A DNA stretch of 64,000 nt from Falsiroseomonas sp050563545 (GCF_050563545.1 NZ_JBNXUM010000006.1:62001-126000), one strand, 5' to 3'. Positions 18,957 to 27,303 are shown, counted from the stretch's first letter. Numbers and translations: made by a program. Notes: generated by a model from the sequence alone, not told the origin.

Positions 18957-19943
18957 ATGCGTCCCACGGAGTTGCCGCGCCGCGCGGTGCTCGGCCTTGC
19001 CGCCGCCATGCTCGCCCGCCCGGCGCCGGCGCAGTCGCCTGCCGGCGACTACCCCAACCGGCCGATCCGCTGGATCAACCCGGGCCCGGCCGGCGGCGCC
19101 GGCGACGTGCTGTCGCGCCTGGTCGCCGACCGCATGTCGGCCCGGCTCGGCCAGCCCGTGGTGGTGGACAGCCGCCCCGGCGCCGGCACCAACATCGGGA
19201 TGACCGTCGTCGCCCGTGCCGCGCCGGACGGCTACACCGTGGGGCTCGCCTCCATCGCGGCGAACGCCGCGAACAAGTGGCTCTACCGCAACATGCAGTT
19301 CGACCCCGAGAAGGACTTCGCGGCGGTCGGCATGATCGCGCTGGTGCCGAACATCGTGGTGATCCCGCCCGCCATCCCGGCGCAGAACCTGCAGCAGTTC
19401 ATCGCCTGGGCGCGGGGGCAGAACCGCCCGATCAACTTCGGCTCGGTCGGCGCCGGCTCCTCCCAGCACCTGGCGGGCAGCCAGTTCCAGATGATCACGG
19501 GGCTGCCGATGCAGCACCTGCCCTATACGAACAGCGGCCAGATGAACACCGACCTCATCGAGGGCCGGATCGACATGCTGTTCCAGTCCATCTCGGCGGT
19601 GACGCAGATGGCGCAGACCGGGCGGATGCGGCCCGTTGCGGTCAGCGGGGCGGAGCGTGTCGCCGCCTTCCCTGACCTGCCGACCATGCGCGAGCAGGGG
19701 GTGGAGATCGTCTCGACGGGCTGGTTCGGCCTCTGCACCCCGGCCGGGGTGCCGGACGCCATCCTGAACCGGCTGGAGGCCGACCTGCTCGCCTCGATCG
19801 AGGAGCCGGCGCTGCGCGAACGGATCCTGGCCGGCGGGTCCATCCCGGTGCGGATGGGCCGGGCCGACTTCGCCCGCTTCATGCAGGAGGAGAGCGACCG
19901 CTGGAAGGTCGTGATCCAGGCGGTGGGCGCGACGGCGGACTGA
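18957..19943 (+). CDS. Bug-family (TctC-like) tripartite tricarboxylate-type solute receptor
   Basis: A 328-residue periplasmic binding protein. The N terminus (MRPTELPRRAVLGLAAAMLARPAPAQ) is a Tat-like or Sec signal peptide. The Bug signatures follow: YPNRPIRWINPGPAGGAGDVLSRL, VVDSRPGAGTNIG, and APDGYTVGLAS. In this family the second strand usually reads IVPFPPGG, and here it is INPGPAGG. Bug receptors bind carboxylates or other small anions. Very few are paired with TctA/TctB membrane subunits, and none are encoded next to this one. The gene is divergent from gltS and followed after 19 bp by a degraded glycosyltransferase fragment. Confidence 0.85.
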   Translation: MRPTELPRRAVLGLAAAMLARPAPAQSPAGDYPNRPIRWINPGPAGGAGDVLSRLVADRMSARLGQPVVVDSRPGAGTNIGMTVVARAAPDGYTVGLASIAANAANKWLYRNMQFDPEKDFAAVGMIALVPNIVVIPPAIPAQNLQQFIAWARGQNRPINFGSVGAGSSQHLAGSQFQMITGLPMQHLPYTNSGQMNTDLIEGRIDMLFQSISAVTQMAQTGRMRPVAVSGAERVAAFPDLPTMREQGVEIVSTGWFGLCTPAGVPDAILNRLEADLLASIEEPALRERILAGGSIPVRMGRADFARFMQEESDRWKVVIQAVGATAD

Positions 19944-19962
19944 GGCTTCCGGGCCCAACTTC

Positions 19963-20282
19963 GTGATGCCGGTGCGCCACCAGGCCGGGGTGCGCGACTG
20001 GGCGGCCGTGCACGGTCGGACGGCGATCACGCTGCGCTCCCTCCTCGGCCAGCGGCACGATGCCTGGAACCTGATCGTCGTGGCGAACGAGGGCACGGCG
20101 CTGCCCCCTTTGCCGGACCGGGCGCGCCTGGTGCGGGTGGACTTCGCCCATGCGCCGCTGCCGCCCCGGCACCGCACCCCGGTCTTCAACGCCGCGGTGC
20201 GCGCCGACAAGGGCGGGCGCATCCTGGCCGGGCTGCTCGCCGGGAGCCATGGAAGCCGAGTTCTTCAACGGGCCGGCCGGAT
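19963..20282 (+). pseudogene. Truncated glycosyltransferase remnant
   Basis: The stretch translates as VMPVRHQAGVRDWAAVHGRT followed by AITLRSLLGQRHDAWNLIVV, then ANEGTALPPLPDRARLVRVD and later AVRADKGGRILAGLL. This is the N-terminal third of a family 2-type glycosyltransferase: first strand, Asn/Glu loop, and the basic ADKGGR segment before the metal-binding DDD motif. The sequence breaks off exactly where that Asp motif should come, leaving about 105 recognisable residues. The preceding codons NF also fit the family, so the original start is not obvious. Another frame from ATG 20250 gives MEAEFFNGPAG and a stop at about 20283, which could be the C-terminal end of the same gene brought in by an internal deletion. 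I call it a pseudogene. Confidence 0.6.
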
Positions 20283-20334
20283 AGGGGCAGGCCCGCGCCC
20301 CCGGGCGCCCTTGCCCTCCGGCTCCGCATCCGCT

Positions 20335-20374
20335 AACAGCCGCGCCGCGCCGGCACCCCTGGAGGCCGGCTGTT
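20335..20374 (+). promoter_or_regulatory. Inverted repeat in the rplY leader region
   Basis: AACAGCCG (20335-20342) and CGGCTGTT (20367-20374) are exact complements around 24 bases, with TTT overlapping the end of the right arm. GC-rich stems can also form inside the loop. It lies 75 bases before the rplY start and downstream of a dead gene, so it could be a terminator, an mRNA leader structure or an attenuator for rplY. Confidence 0.45.
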
Positions 20375-20448
20375 TGCGTTCGCGGCGATCCTGCCGCGCG
20401 GGCAAAGCACACATCTCGCAATGCAGTTTTCGCATAAGGAGCCTGGCG

Positions 20449-21141
20449 ATGGTCCAGACTGTTCGGATCGAGGCCGTGGCGCGCGAGCGTGCCGGTAAGG
20501 GGGCGGCGCGCGCGACCCGGCGTGGGGGACTTGTCCCCGCTGTCGTCTACGGGGCGAAGCAGGAGGCGACGCTGATCGCCCTGGATCCCCGCGACGTCAT
20601 GAAGGAACTGACGAAGGGCGGCTGGCAGTCGCACCTGTTCGAGGTCGCCGTGAAGGACGGCCCGACGGAGCGCAGCATCATGCGCGACGTGCAGTTCGAC
20701 CCGGTCACCGACCGGCCCATCCATGTGGACTTCCAGCGCGTCGCGCCGGGTGCGCGCATCCGCGTGCGCGTCCCCGTGGTCTTCCTGGGTGAGGACAGCT
20801 GCCCGGGCCTGAAAGCCGGCGGCGTCCTGAACGTCGTCCGCCGTGAGGTCGAGGTGATGGCCGAGACCGACCGCGTCCCCGAGAGCTTCGAGATCGACCT
20901 GTCCGAGGCCAAGATCGGCGACGGCCTGCGCTGGTCGGCGGTGAAGGACAATTTTGGCGCCCGTCCCGTGATCGCCGGCCGCGACTTCATGGTGGCCTCG
21001 ATCGCCGCCCCGACGACCGAGGCGGAAGCGGCGCCGGCCGCCGCCGCGGCGCCTGCCGCGCCGGAGCCGGCGAAGGGCAAGGGCAAGGCGGCCGCCAAGC
21101 CCGCCGCCGCAGCGCCGGCCGCGCCGGCGAAGAAGAAGTAG
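20449..21141 (+). CDS. rplY: 50S ribosomal protein L25/general stress protein Ctc
   Basis: A 230-residue long-form (Ctc/TL5-type) L25, which binds 5S rRNA in the large subunit. Residues 1-95 are the 5S-binding beta-barrel (VRIEAVARERAGKGAARATR, then LVPAVVYG). Residues about 100-190 are the TL5 C-terminal domain (DFQRVAPGARIRVRVPVVFLGE and the EVEVMAETDRVPESFEIDLS region). The last 40 residues are an Ala/Pro/Lys tail typical of alphaproteobacterial L25. AAGGAG at 20436-20441 sets ATG 20449. The frame is open upstream through the glycosyltransferase remnant, but I do not regard this as a fusion. The gene order rplY-pth-(unknown)-ychF is a common alphaproteobacterial arrangement. Confidence 0.95.
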   Translation: MVQTVRIEAVARERAGKGAARATRRGGLVPAVVYGAKQEATLIALDPRDVMKELTKGGWQSHLFEVAVKDGPTERSIMRDVQFDPVTDRPIHVDFQRVAPGARIRVRVPVVFLGEDSCPGLKAGGVLNVVRREVEVMAETDRVPESFEIDLSEAKIGDGLRWSAVKDNFGARPVIAGRDFMVASIAAPTTEAEAAPAAAAAPAAPEPAKGKGKAAAKPAAAAPAAPAKKK

Positions 21142-21157
21142 GGGGCCCGCAGCCCCC
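21141..21157 (+). terminator. GC hairpin right after rplY
   Basis: GGGGGC (21141-21146) and GCCCCC (21152-21157) form a 6-bp stem starting at the last base of the rplY stop codon. There is no T-run. It may protect the 3' end or terminate weakly ahead of the repeat and pth. Confidence 0.4.
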
Positions 21158-21164
21158 GCTGCGA

Positions 21165-21290
21165 CCCTCCCCCGCTTCAGAACCTCCCTCCCCCGCAAGC
21201 GGGGGAGGGATGGGGTGGGGGTGCTTCGTTCAGCGAGCCCGTTTCCTCGCACCCCCACCCTGCCCATCCCCCGCAAGCGGGAGAGGGAAC
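21165..21290. repeat. GC-rich intergenic hairpin repeat, copy 2 (double hairpin)
   Basis: Between rplY and pth. The first hairpin is the archetype, arms CCCTCCCCCGC (21186-21196) and GCGGGGGAGGG (21199-21209) with an AA loop. A second, slightly degenerate hairpin is centred on the AA at about 21275. The segments between them (GGGGTGGGGGTGC near 21212 and GCACCCCCACC near 21249) are inverted copies, so the unit can also fold as one long stem, as in copy 1. Confidence 0.85.
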
Positions 21291-21334
21291 GAGGTGCGGG
21301 GGAGGGGACGCCCGCCCCACAGGGAGTCCACCCC

Positions 21335-21907
21335 ATGCTGCTATGGGTTGGCCTCGGCAATCCGGGGCCGGAACACGCCCGCCAGCGCCACAACATCGGC
21401 TTCATGGCGCTCGACGCGATCGCGCGCCGGCACGGCTTCTCGCCCTGGCGCAAGCGCTACAAGGGCGAGGTCGCGGAAGGCGCGGTGGGCGGCGTGAAGG
21501 TCCTGGCGCTCAAGCCCATGACCTACATGAACGGCTCCGGCGACGCCGTGCAGCAGGCCGCGGGCTTCCACAAGATCAGGCCGGCCGACATCTGGGCGTT
21601 CCATGACGAGCTCGACCTGGCGCCGGGCAAGGTGCGGGTGAAGAAGGGCGGCGGCACCGCCGGCCACAACGGCCTGCGCGACATGCAGCGCGCGCTCGCG
21701 ACGGCGGATTTCGGGCGCGTGCGGCTCGGCATCGGCCACCCCGGCCACCGCGACGCCGTGACCGGCCATGTGCTCGGCAACTTCGCGAAGGTGGACACCT
21801 GGGTGGGACCCCTGCTGGATGCGGTGGCCGATGCCGCGCCGATGCTGGCCGCCGGCAAGCCCGAGGACTTCATGACGCGCGTTGCGCTGCTGACGCAGGA
21901 GAGCTGA
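21335..21907 (+). CDS. pth: Peptidyl-tRNA hydrolase
   Basis: A 190-residue enzyme that releases tRNA from prematurely dropped peptidyl-tRNA in the cytoplasm. Family motifs: LLWVGLGNPGPEHARQRHNI with the catalytic His19 and neighbouring Asn, ALKPMTYMNGSG, the FHDELDLAPGKVRVKKGGG loop with the conserved Asp, and AGHNGLRDM followed by FGRVRLGIGHPG. Length is typical of bacterial Pth. GGGAG precedes ATG 21335, and an in-frame ATG at 21215 would run through the intergenic repeat and is unlikely. Separated from rplY by a transcribed repeat and followed 4 bp later by an unknown gene. Confidence 0.96.
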   Translation: MLLWVGLGNPGPEHARQRHNIGFMALDAIARRHGFSPWRKRYKGEVAEGAVGGVKVLALKPMTYMNGSGDAVQQAAGFHKIRPADIWAFHDELDLAPGKVRVKKGGGTAGHNGLRDMQRALATADFGRVRLGIGHPGHRDAVTGHVLGNFAKVDTWVGPLLDAVADAAPMLAAGKPEDFMTRVALLTQES

Positions 21908-21911
21908 GGCG

Positions 21912-22364
21912 ATGAGCGACGACATGTTCTCCGACAGCTTCGGCGACCTCCAGCACGGGCCCGGGCCCGAGGATTTCGCCAACGCCGCCGCCGCGCTGGC
22001 TGCGGGCATGGTGCGGGAAGCCCAGGCGCTCGCGACCTCCGCCGCCGCGCTGCGCGCCGCGTCCCAGCCTGGCCCCGACGGCGCCGCCGATGTGCGGCGC
22101 CTGCGCCTCGCGACCCAGGCCGCCGGCGAGGCCGCGCTGCGCGCCGCGCTGGCGCTGGATGCCGCGACGCTGATCGGCGAGCCGCGCCCGGCGCAGGAGA
22201 CCGCGCCGAAGCTGGCCTATGCCGCCAGGCGCGCCGGCCTGCCCCCCGCGACGCTCGCGCCGCTGCTGCGCGCCGCCGCGCTCGACTTCCGCACCGACGA
22301 CGCGGCGGCGCGGATCGCCGCGACCACGCTCGCCGCCGAGATCTGCGCGGCGCTGAAGGAATAG
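21912..22364 (+). CDS. Alanine-rich helical protein of unknown function
   Basis: A 150-residue, strongly helical protein rich in Ala and Arg that I cannot place in a family. An acidic start (MSDDMFSDSFGDL) is followed by several amphipathic helices with heptad-like Ala/Leu spacing, and no membrane segment, cysteine or nucleotide motif is visible. It is tightly packed between pth (4 bp) and ychF (4 bp), so the three are certainly one transcription unit. The position suggests, but does not show, a connection to translation or ribosome-associated quality control. Codon usage matches the flanking genes, which argues it is genuinely coding. Confidence 0.6.
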   Translation: MSDDMFSDSFGDLQHGPGPEDFANAAAALAAGMVREAQALATSAAALRAASQPGPDGAADVRRLRLATQAAGEAALRAALALDAATLIGEPRPAQETAPKLAYAARRAGLPPATLAPLLRAAALDFRTDDAAARIAATTLAAEICAALKE

Positions 22365-22368
22365 GACC

Positions 22369-23463
22369 ATGGGTTTCAACTGCGGCATCGTGGGCCTGCC
22401 GAATGTCGGCAAGTCCACGCTCTTCAACGCGCTGACGCAGACCGCCGCCGCGCAGGCCGCGAACTACCCGTTCTGCACGATCGAGCCGAATGTCGGCCGC
22501 GTCGCGGTGCCCGACCCGCGGCTCGAGATCCTCTCGAAGATCGGCAAGTCCGCGAAAGTCGTCCCGACCAGCCTGGAATTCGTCGATATCGCGGGCCTGG
22601 TGCGCGGCGCGTCGAAGGGCGAGGGGCTCGGCAACCAGTTCCTGGCGAACATCCGCGAGGTGGACGCGATCATCCACGTCCTGCGCTGCTTCGAGGACGG
22701 CGACATCACCCATGTCGAGGGGAGCGTGGATCCCGTGCGCGACGCCGAGACCGTCGAGACCGAGCTCATGCTCGCCGACCTCGACAGCCTGGAGAAGCGC
22801 GCGCTGGGCCTGGTGAAGCGCGCCCGTGGCGGCGACAAGGAAGCGATCGGGCAGATGGCGCTGATCGAGCCGCTAAAGGCCGCGCTGGAAGCCGGCAGGC
22901 CCGCGCGCACCGCGGTGCCGAAGGGCGAGGAAGCCGCGGCCGGGCGGCTGCAGCTCATGACGACCAAGCCCGTGCTCTATGTCTGCAACGTCGAGGAAGC
23001 CTCGGCCGCGACGGGCAACGCGCACAGCGCCGCCGTGCAGGCGATGGCTAAGGCCGAGGGTGCGTCGGCCGTGATCGTCTCCGCCGCCATCGAGGCCGAG
23101 ATCAGCCAGATGCCGGAAGCCGACCGCTCGGAGTTCCTGGCCTCCCTCGGGCTCGAGGACAGCGGGCTCGACCGCATCATCCGCGCGGGCTACGCGCTGC
23201 TCGGGCTGATCACCTACTTCACCGTGGGGCCGAAGGAGACGCGGGCCTGGACGATCACCAGGGGCACCAAGGCGCCGGGTGCGGCGGGCGTGATCCATGG
23301 CGACTTCGAGCGCGGCTTCATCGCGGCCGAGACCATCGCCTCTGACGATTATGTCGCGCTGGGCGGCGAGGCCGGTGCGAAGGACGCGGGGAAGATGCGT
23401 GTCGAGGGCAAGGAATACGTGGTGAAGGACGGCGACGTCCTGCTGTTCCGCTTCAACGTCTGA
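22369..23463 (+). CDS. ychF: Ribosome-associated, redox-regulated ATPase YchF (Obg family)
   Basis: A 364-residue YchF/OLA1 protein. The P-loop is GLPNVGKSTLFNALT (residues 9-23), the switch I region is ANYPFCTIEPNVGRV, and the G3 motif appears in VDIAGLVRGASKGEGLGNQF. The usual NKxD specificity motif is replaced by the YchF-type NVEE, which explains the ATP over GTP preference in this family. A coiled helical domain (about 130-200) and the C-terminal TGS domain (about 280-364, ITYFTVGPKETRAW to the end) complete it. YchF binds ribosomes and is linked to oxidative-stress responses. Length and start are standard, with the ATG 4 bp after the upstream gene. Confidence 0.96.
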   Translation: MGFNCGIVGLPNVGKSTLFNALTQTAAAQAANYPFCTIEPNVGRVAVPDPRLEILSKIGKSAKVVPTSLEFVDIAGLVRGASKGEGLGNQFLANIREVDAIIHVLRCFEDGDITHVEGSVDPVRDAETVETELMLADLDSLEKRALGLVKRARGGDKEAIGQMALIEPLKAALEAGRPARTAVPKGEEAAAGRLQLMTTKPVLYVCNVEEASAATGNAHSAAVQAMAKAEGASAVIVSAAIEAEISQMPEADRSEFLASLGLEDSGLDRIIRAGYALLGLITYFTVGPKETRAWTITRGTKAPGAAGVIHGDFERGFIAAETIASDDYVALGGEAGAKDAGKMRVEGKEYVVKDGDVLLFRFNV

Positions 23464-23470
23464 CCGCGGG

Positions 23471-25297
23471 TCAGGGCGCCGCTGCTTCCGGCCTCACAGC
23501 GAACAGGCGGTAGAGGTTCTCGGAGACCTCCTCGGGGATCGCGACGGGTTCTAGCCACGCCGGCACGTCGCCCGCGATCAGGCGCGTGCGCAGGTCGCGC
23601 CCACCGGGGTCCCGCTCCGCCATCTCCGCCGTGCAGACCAGCACCAGCGAAACCTGCCGGCGCGCCACGATCTCCCGCGTCACGCCCTCGTCGGCGCCGA
23701 AGGCGAGGTGCAGGTCGCGCAGCGCCGCGCCGGCCTGGTGATATGGCGCGCCGACCACGCGCAGGCCGCTGAAATAGGCCAGGGCCGGCCCGACATTCAG
23801 GTCGTCGGCCAGGATCACCGGCCCGTCCCAGGCGGCCTTGCCGTGCACCGGCGGCACGCCGGTCGCCAGCCAGCGCGCGACCGCCACGGGATCGCAATCG
23901 CGGATCGCCACGGCCTGGCCGCTGCCGCCGAAGCTCGGCAGGAAGATCGCCAGTGCGGTGGAGGCGACCAGCGCCGGCACGCGGGCCAGCGGCCCGTAGG
24001 GGCTGGCCAGCTGGACCACCATCGGCACCAGCCCCGACGCCGCGATCGCGACCGGGGCGGCGAGGTCGAGCGCGAAGCGCCGTGCGGAGATGGTCGCGGC
24101 CAGGCAGCCCAGCATGGCGAGCGCGACGACCAGCATCGGCGCCCGGTAGTGCGGGCCCAGCGCCTCTCTGCCCAGCAGCAGGCCGAGCAGCAGCGCGAGC
24201 GTGGCGGGGATGACGCCGCCGGCCAGCAGCAACGCGTCGCGCCAGGCCGCGACGCTGTCGAAGCGCAGCGGCTGCATCTCCTGGACCGCCGCGACGAAGG
24301 CGGCGCCATAGGCGCCGTCGGCCGAGGCGGTCGCGCCCGCGATGAGCTGCGGCCAGGCCAGCAGCAGCGTGCCCGCGCCGAGCGCGGCGAGCGCGCCGCC
24401 CGCGGCCGCGCGCGCCGGCGGGCGCATCGGCGGCAGCCGCTCCACCGCGGCGAAGACCGCGGCGATGACCAGCCCGAGGGCGAGGTGATGGATCGAGATG
24501 CGGTCGGGCTGCGCCTGCAGCAGGGCCGATGGCGCCCGCTCGATCGGCAGCGCGACCGCGATCGCGAGCGCCATGCCGAGCGCGATCCGCATGCCCTGCC
24601 GCGCCGCGTCGCGCTGGCCCGACAGCCAGAGCAGGCCGAAGGCCGCCAGCACCGGCATGCCGATCAGCAGCACTTCCGGCAGCACCCAGACGCCAAGGCC
24701 GAGCACGATCCCCGCCTTCCAGGCGGCTCCTGCGCTTCCGCGCGCGGCGCGCAGCGCGAAGCCCAGCGTCGCCACGCCGGCCAGCAGGATCAGCGTGTGG
24801 TGGTCGGCGCGGCCGAAGATGGAATAGCTGAAGGGGCTCGGCGTCGTCAGCAGGATCAGGCCGGCGAACCAGCACCAGCGGCGCGGCCACAGCCCGCGCG
24901 CGGCCCAGACCGCGACCAGGCAGGCCAGCGCGTGCTGCACCGGGCAGAGCAGCGCGCCGGCGGCCTGCAGCGCGAGTTCCGCATCGTCGCCCAGCAGCAG
25001 GGCGGGCAGCGCCGGCGCGATGATCAGCAGGTCGAGCGGCCGGCTCCAGTGCATCGGCAGCCCGTCCGGCGCATTGAGCTGCGGCAGCAGCGTCCCGTAC
25101 CAGCCGTCGCCATGCCAGAGCTGCAGCACGCGCAGCATCCGCGTGTAGCTGTCGGTGTCCACCAGCGAGACGTTGTAGAGGTGGACCTGCGAGAGCGCGA
25201 GCAGCGCATGCGTTGCGATGGCGAGGACAAAGAGGCCGACCAGCCCGATGACCTCGCCGCGGCTGCCGGCTTCCTCCGCCCCCCCGGTCACGCTCAC
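23471..25297 (-). CDS. GT-C-fold membrane glycosyltransferase-like protein (STT3-like N terminus)
   Basis: A 608-residue integral membrane protein with about 11-13 membrane segments in the first 480 residues and a soluble C-terminal domain of about 130 residues. The first external loop reads VSLVDTDSYTRMLRVLQLWHGDGWY. An acidic Asp-x-Asp pair in this loop followed by a Trp/Tyr region is the arrangement used by GT-C enzymes such as STT3/PglB and PMT for the lipid-linked donor. A second loop has SIFGRADHHTL. I see no WWDYG signature, so it is not a typical oligosaccharyltransferase. It is probably a lipid-carrier-dependent sugar transferase, with unknown substrates. The GTG start at 25297 overlaps the stop of the histidine phosphatase gene (GTGA). 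Confidence 0.65.
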   Translation of the reverse strand: MSVTGGAEEAGSRGEVIGLVGLFVLAIATHALLALSQVHLYNVSLVDTDSYTRMLRVLQLWHGDGWYGTLLPQLNAPDGLPMHWSRPLDLLIIAPALPALLLGDDAELALQAAGALLCPVQHALACLVAVWAARGLWPRRWCWFAGLILLTTPSPFSYSIFGRADHHTLILLAGVATLGFALRAARGSAGAAWKAGIVLGLGVWVLPEVLLIGMPVLAAFGLLWLSGQRDAARQGMRIALGMALAIAVALPIERAPSALLQAQPDRISIHHLALGLVIAAVFAAVERLPPMRPPARAAAGGALAALGAGTLLLAWPQLIAGATASADGAYGAAFVAAVQEMQPLRFDSVAAWRDALLLAGGVIPATLALLLGLLLGREALGPHYRAPMLVVALAMLGCLAATISARRFALDLAAPVAIAASGLVPMVVQLASPYGPLARVPALVASTALAIFLPSFGGSGQAVAIRDCDPVAVARWLATGVPPVHGKAAWDGPVILADDLNVGPALAYFSGLRVVGAPYHQAGAALRDLHLAFGADEGVTREIVARRQVSLVLVCTAEMAERDPGGRDLRTRLIAGDVPAWLEPVAIPEEVSENLYRLFAVRPEAAAP

Positions 25298-25860
25298 GCC
25301 GCCAGTGCGGCCGGCGCGATGCCCCAGGACGTGCCCCCATCGGCCGGCGGCTTGATGTGCATGGGCAGCGCGTTCGGCGTGCGGACATTCGGCTCGTGCC
25401 CCAGCGCGAGCCGCAGTGCGCGGAACAGCGCGCCATGCGCGACGACCAGCACCGGCGCCTGCTTCTCCGTCGCGCGGTTCACACCGCGCACGGCGCGAGC
25501 CACGAGTTCCGCGAAGCTCTCGGCGCCCGCCGGCGTGTAGGTGCCGGCGATCCAGTCGTCATACCAATCGCCCATCGGCAGGCCTTCCTGGTCTCCGAAG
25601 TTGACCTCCTGCAGGTCGGGGTCGAGCTGCACGGGCAGGCCGAGCGGCTCCGCCACGATCTCCGCCGTGCGGCGCGCCCGGATGAGCGGGGAGGAGACGA
25701 CGGTCGCGATGCCGCCGGCGCGCAGCGTCAGGGCCGCGCGCTCGGCCTGCATCAGCCCGACCTTGTTGAGCGGGATGTCCGTGCGGCCCTGGGACAGGCC
25801 CTGCGCGTTCCAGTCGGTCTCGCCGTGGCGGAGGAACCAGAAGGGGCGTGGGTTCAGCAT
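25294..25860 (-). CDS. Histidine phosphatase (phosphoglycerate mutase-like) family protein
   Basis: A 188-residue protein with the RHG signature LRHGETDWNAQGLSQGRTDI, where the His is the phospho-acceptor, and the second catalytic His in VLVVAHGALFRALRLALG. The Arg in SPLIRARRTAEIV and the acid in VNFGDQEGL complete the active site. Such short members are generally phosphatases (for example alpha-ribazole phosphatase or broad-specificity types) rather than glycolytic mutases, and the substrate is not evident. ATG 25860 overlaps the upstream glutathione-transferase-like gene by one base (TGATG), and its own stop overlaps the next gene's GTG. The four minus-strand genes from 27121 to 23471 therefore form one compact operon. 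Confidence 0.88.
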   Translation of the reverse strand: MLNPRPFWFLRHGETDWNAQGLSQGRTDIPLNKVGLMQAERAALTLRAGGIATVVSSPLIRARRTAEIVAEPLGLPVQLDPDLQEVNFGDQEGLPMGDWYDDWIAGTYTPAGAESFAELVARAVRGVNRATEKQAPVLVVAHGALFRALRLALGHEPNVRTPNALPMHIKPPADGGTSWGIAPAALAA

Positions 25861-26501
25861 CACCCTTGCGCCTTCTCCTTCGCCATCGCGGCCGCGACGC
25901 CGGGCATCGCCGCCACGCGGCCCATCAGCGCCGTGAGATTGGCGAGGTCGGAGATGTCGAGCTTGAGGAAGCCCGCGAAGCCACCGAGCGAGGCGAGGAA
26001 GATATCCGGCGCCGAGGGCGTGTCCGTCCCGAGCAGCGTGCCGCCATTCTTCGCGATGGCCGCGTCGCCGAAGGCGAGTGCGGTGCGGCAGCGCTTCAGC
26101 GCCGCGGCGCGCACCACGGTCGCGGCCTGCTCGTCGCCGTCGGTCAGGCGCAGCGGGCCGAAGCAGGCATTGAAGTGCCGGCCCATGGACCAGTGACACC
26201 AGGCCAGCCATTCGATGCCCTTGATGCGCTTCGACGGGTCGCGCGGCAGCAGGCCGGACTCCGGCGCGGCTTCCGCGAACCACTGGATGATCGCCGGCGC
26301 CTCGGTCACGACCGTGCCGTCCGGCAGTTGCAGCGCCGGCACCTCGCCCTTCGGGTTGATCGCGAGATACTCGGGCTTCCTGTGGTCGCCCGCGCGAAGC
26401 GAGATGAAGCGGAGATCGAAAGGCACGCCGGAGACGCTGGCGACCTGGTGCGCCAGCGTTCCGGAGGTGAAGGTCGAGGTCCAGAGCGTGACGCCGGTCA
26501 C
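25860..26501 (-). CDS. Glutathione S-transferase family protein
   Basis: A 213-residue cytosolic GST-like protein. The thioredoxin-fold N-terminal domain (residues 1-80) has the glutathione-contact region NPKGEVPALQLPDGTVVTEA, with the cis-Pro and the Glu-Ala pair that holds the gamma-glutamyl group. The rest is the all-helical domain. The N-terminal catalytic residue is likely one of the Ser/Thr in TLWTSTFTSGTLAHQ, as in beta or theta-type bacterial GSTs, rather than Tyr. The substrate is unknown. It overlaps the neighbouring GST gene by 4 bp and the phosphatase gene by 1 bp. Two adjacent GST genes differing in sequence suggest an old duplication or joint detoxification role. Confidence 0.85.
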   Translation of the reverse strand: MTGVTLWTSTFTSGTLAHQVASVSGVPFDLRFISLRAGDHRKPEYLAINPKGEVPALQLPDGTVVTEAPAIIQWFAEAAPESGLLPRDPSKRIKGIEWLAWCHWSMGRHFNACFGPLRLTDGDEQAATVVRAAALKRCRTALAFGDAAIAKNGGTLLGTDTPSAPDIFLASLGGFAGFLKLDISDLANLTALMGRVAAMPGVAAAMAKEKAQG

Positions 26502-27121
26502 AGCGCCAGCCCCTCCTGCGTCAGCGCGCGCTGCACCGCCGGCCGCGCCAGCATCGCCTTAAGATGCGCATCGAGCTTCGGCGGCAGCGTCATGCCGGAC
26601 CGGCGCGTCGCCCAGTACTCCACGAAGAACAGCGCGGCGTCGGCGACCGAGTAGCCCGAGGGCAGGATCCAGGTCCCGCCGGTCCAGCTGCGTTCGATGG
26701 TGTCGAAATACTTCGCCGCGTTCGCCTTGCCGGTCTCGACCGACTTCGGGTGGTCCTCCTCGCGGAAGGCGAAGTTGGCGGGGCGGAACTGGCGGGTGAA
26801 GCCGTGCGGATGCACGGTGCCGCAGACATAGTCCATCATCTCGAGGCAGCGGACCTCGCCATCGAAATCGGTCGGGATCAGCCCGGCCTCGGGGTTGGAC
26901 TTGGCCAGCCAGAAGGCGATGACCGGCCATTCCGTCAGCACCTTGCCGTCGCCGCGGTCGAGCGCCGGCACCTTCGACTTGGGGTTCACTGCCATGTAGG
27001 CCGGCTGGTACTGGGCGTTGTCCTTCAGCGCGACGAGCGAGAGCTCGTAGGGCTTGCCGATCTCCTCGAGGATGACATGGATGCCGACCGAGCACGCGTT
27101 GGGCGAGTAGAACAGCTTCAC
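26498..27121 (-). CDS. Glutathione S-transferase family protein (beta-like)
   Basis: A 207-residue GST-like protein starting at GTG 27121, which follows AGGAGG by 6 bases. The N terminus KLFYSPNACSVGIHVILEEI resembles beta-class bacterial GSTs, where the Cys in the ACS motif bonds glutathione. The glutathione-contact region reads NPKSKVPALDRGDGKVLTEW. The C-terminal helices include PSGYSVADAALFFVEYW, the conserved N-capping region that stabilises the fold. It is the first gene of the four-gene minus-strand operon and is divergent from the SYLF gene across about 180 bp. Confidence 0.88.
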   Translation of the reverse strand: MKLFYSPNACSVGIHVILEEIGKPYELSLVALKDNAQYQPAYMAVNPKSKVPALDRGDGKVLTEWPVIAFWLAKSNPEAGLIPTDFDGEVRCLEMMDYVCGTVHPHGFTRQFRPANFAFREEDHPKSVETGKANAAKYFDTIERSWTGGTWILPSGYSVADAALFFVEYWATRRSGMTLPPKLDAHLKAMLARPAVQRALTQEGLAL

Positions 27122-27303
27122 GGGTATCCTCCTGGACCGTTGCCGCCGTTGTAGGGCTGGCCGGGGGGGCTCGCCAGCCCTCCCGGCGGCGCGCCGAGGC
27201 CGACGTGACGGGGCCGCCTCCACGCCCGCCCTGCCGGGCGTCGCGGATCGTCGCGCCGGGCCAGGCCTGATGTATGGTGGCGCCGACGACCGAGGAGGAA
27301 CCG

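Noticed and set aside
19963..21141. A single open frame joining the glycosyltransferase remnant to ribosomal protein L25
   Set aside because: The L25 start has its own ribosome site (AAGGAG at 20436-20441) and normal family length. The joint frame is more easily explained by GC-rich sequence with few stops.
21165..21290. Possible CRISPR-like array from repeated GGGGGAGGG blocks
   Set aside because: The blocks are inverted hairpin arms with 2-4 base loops, not direct repeats with unique spacers, and no cas gene is near.
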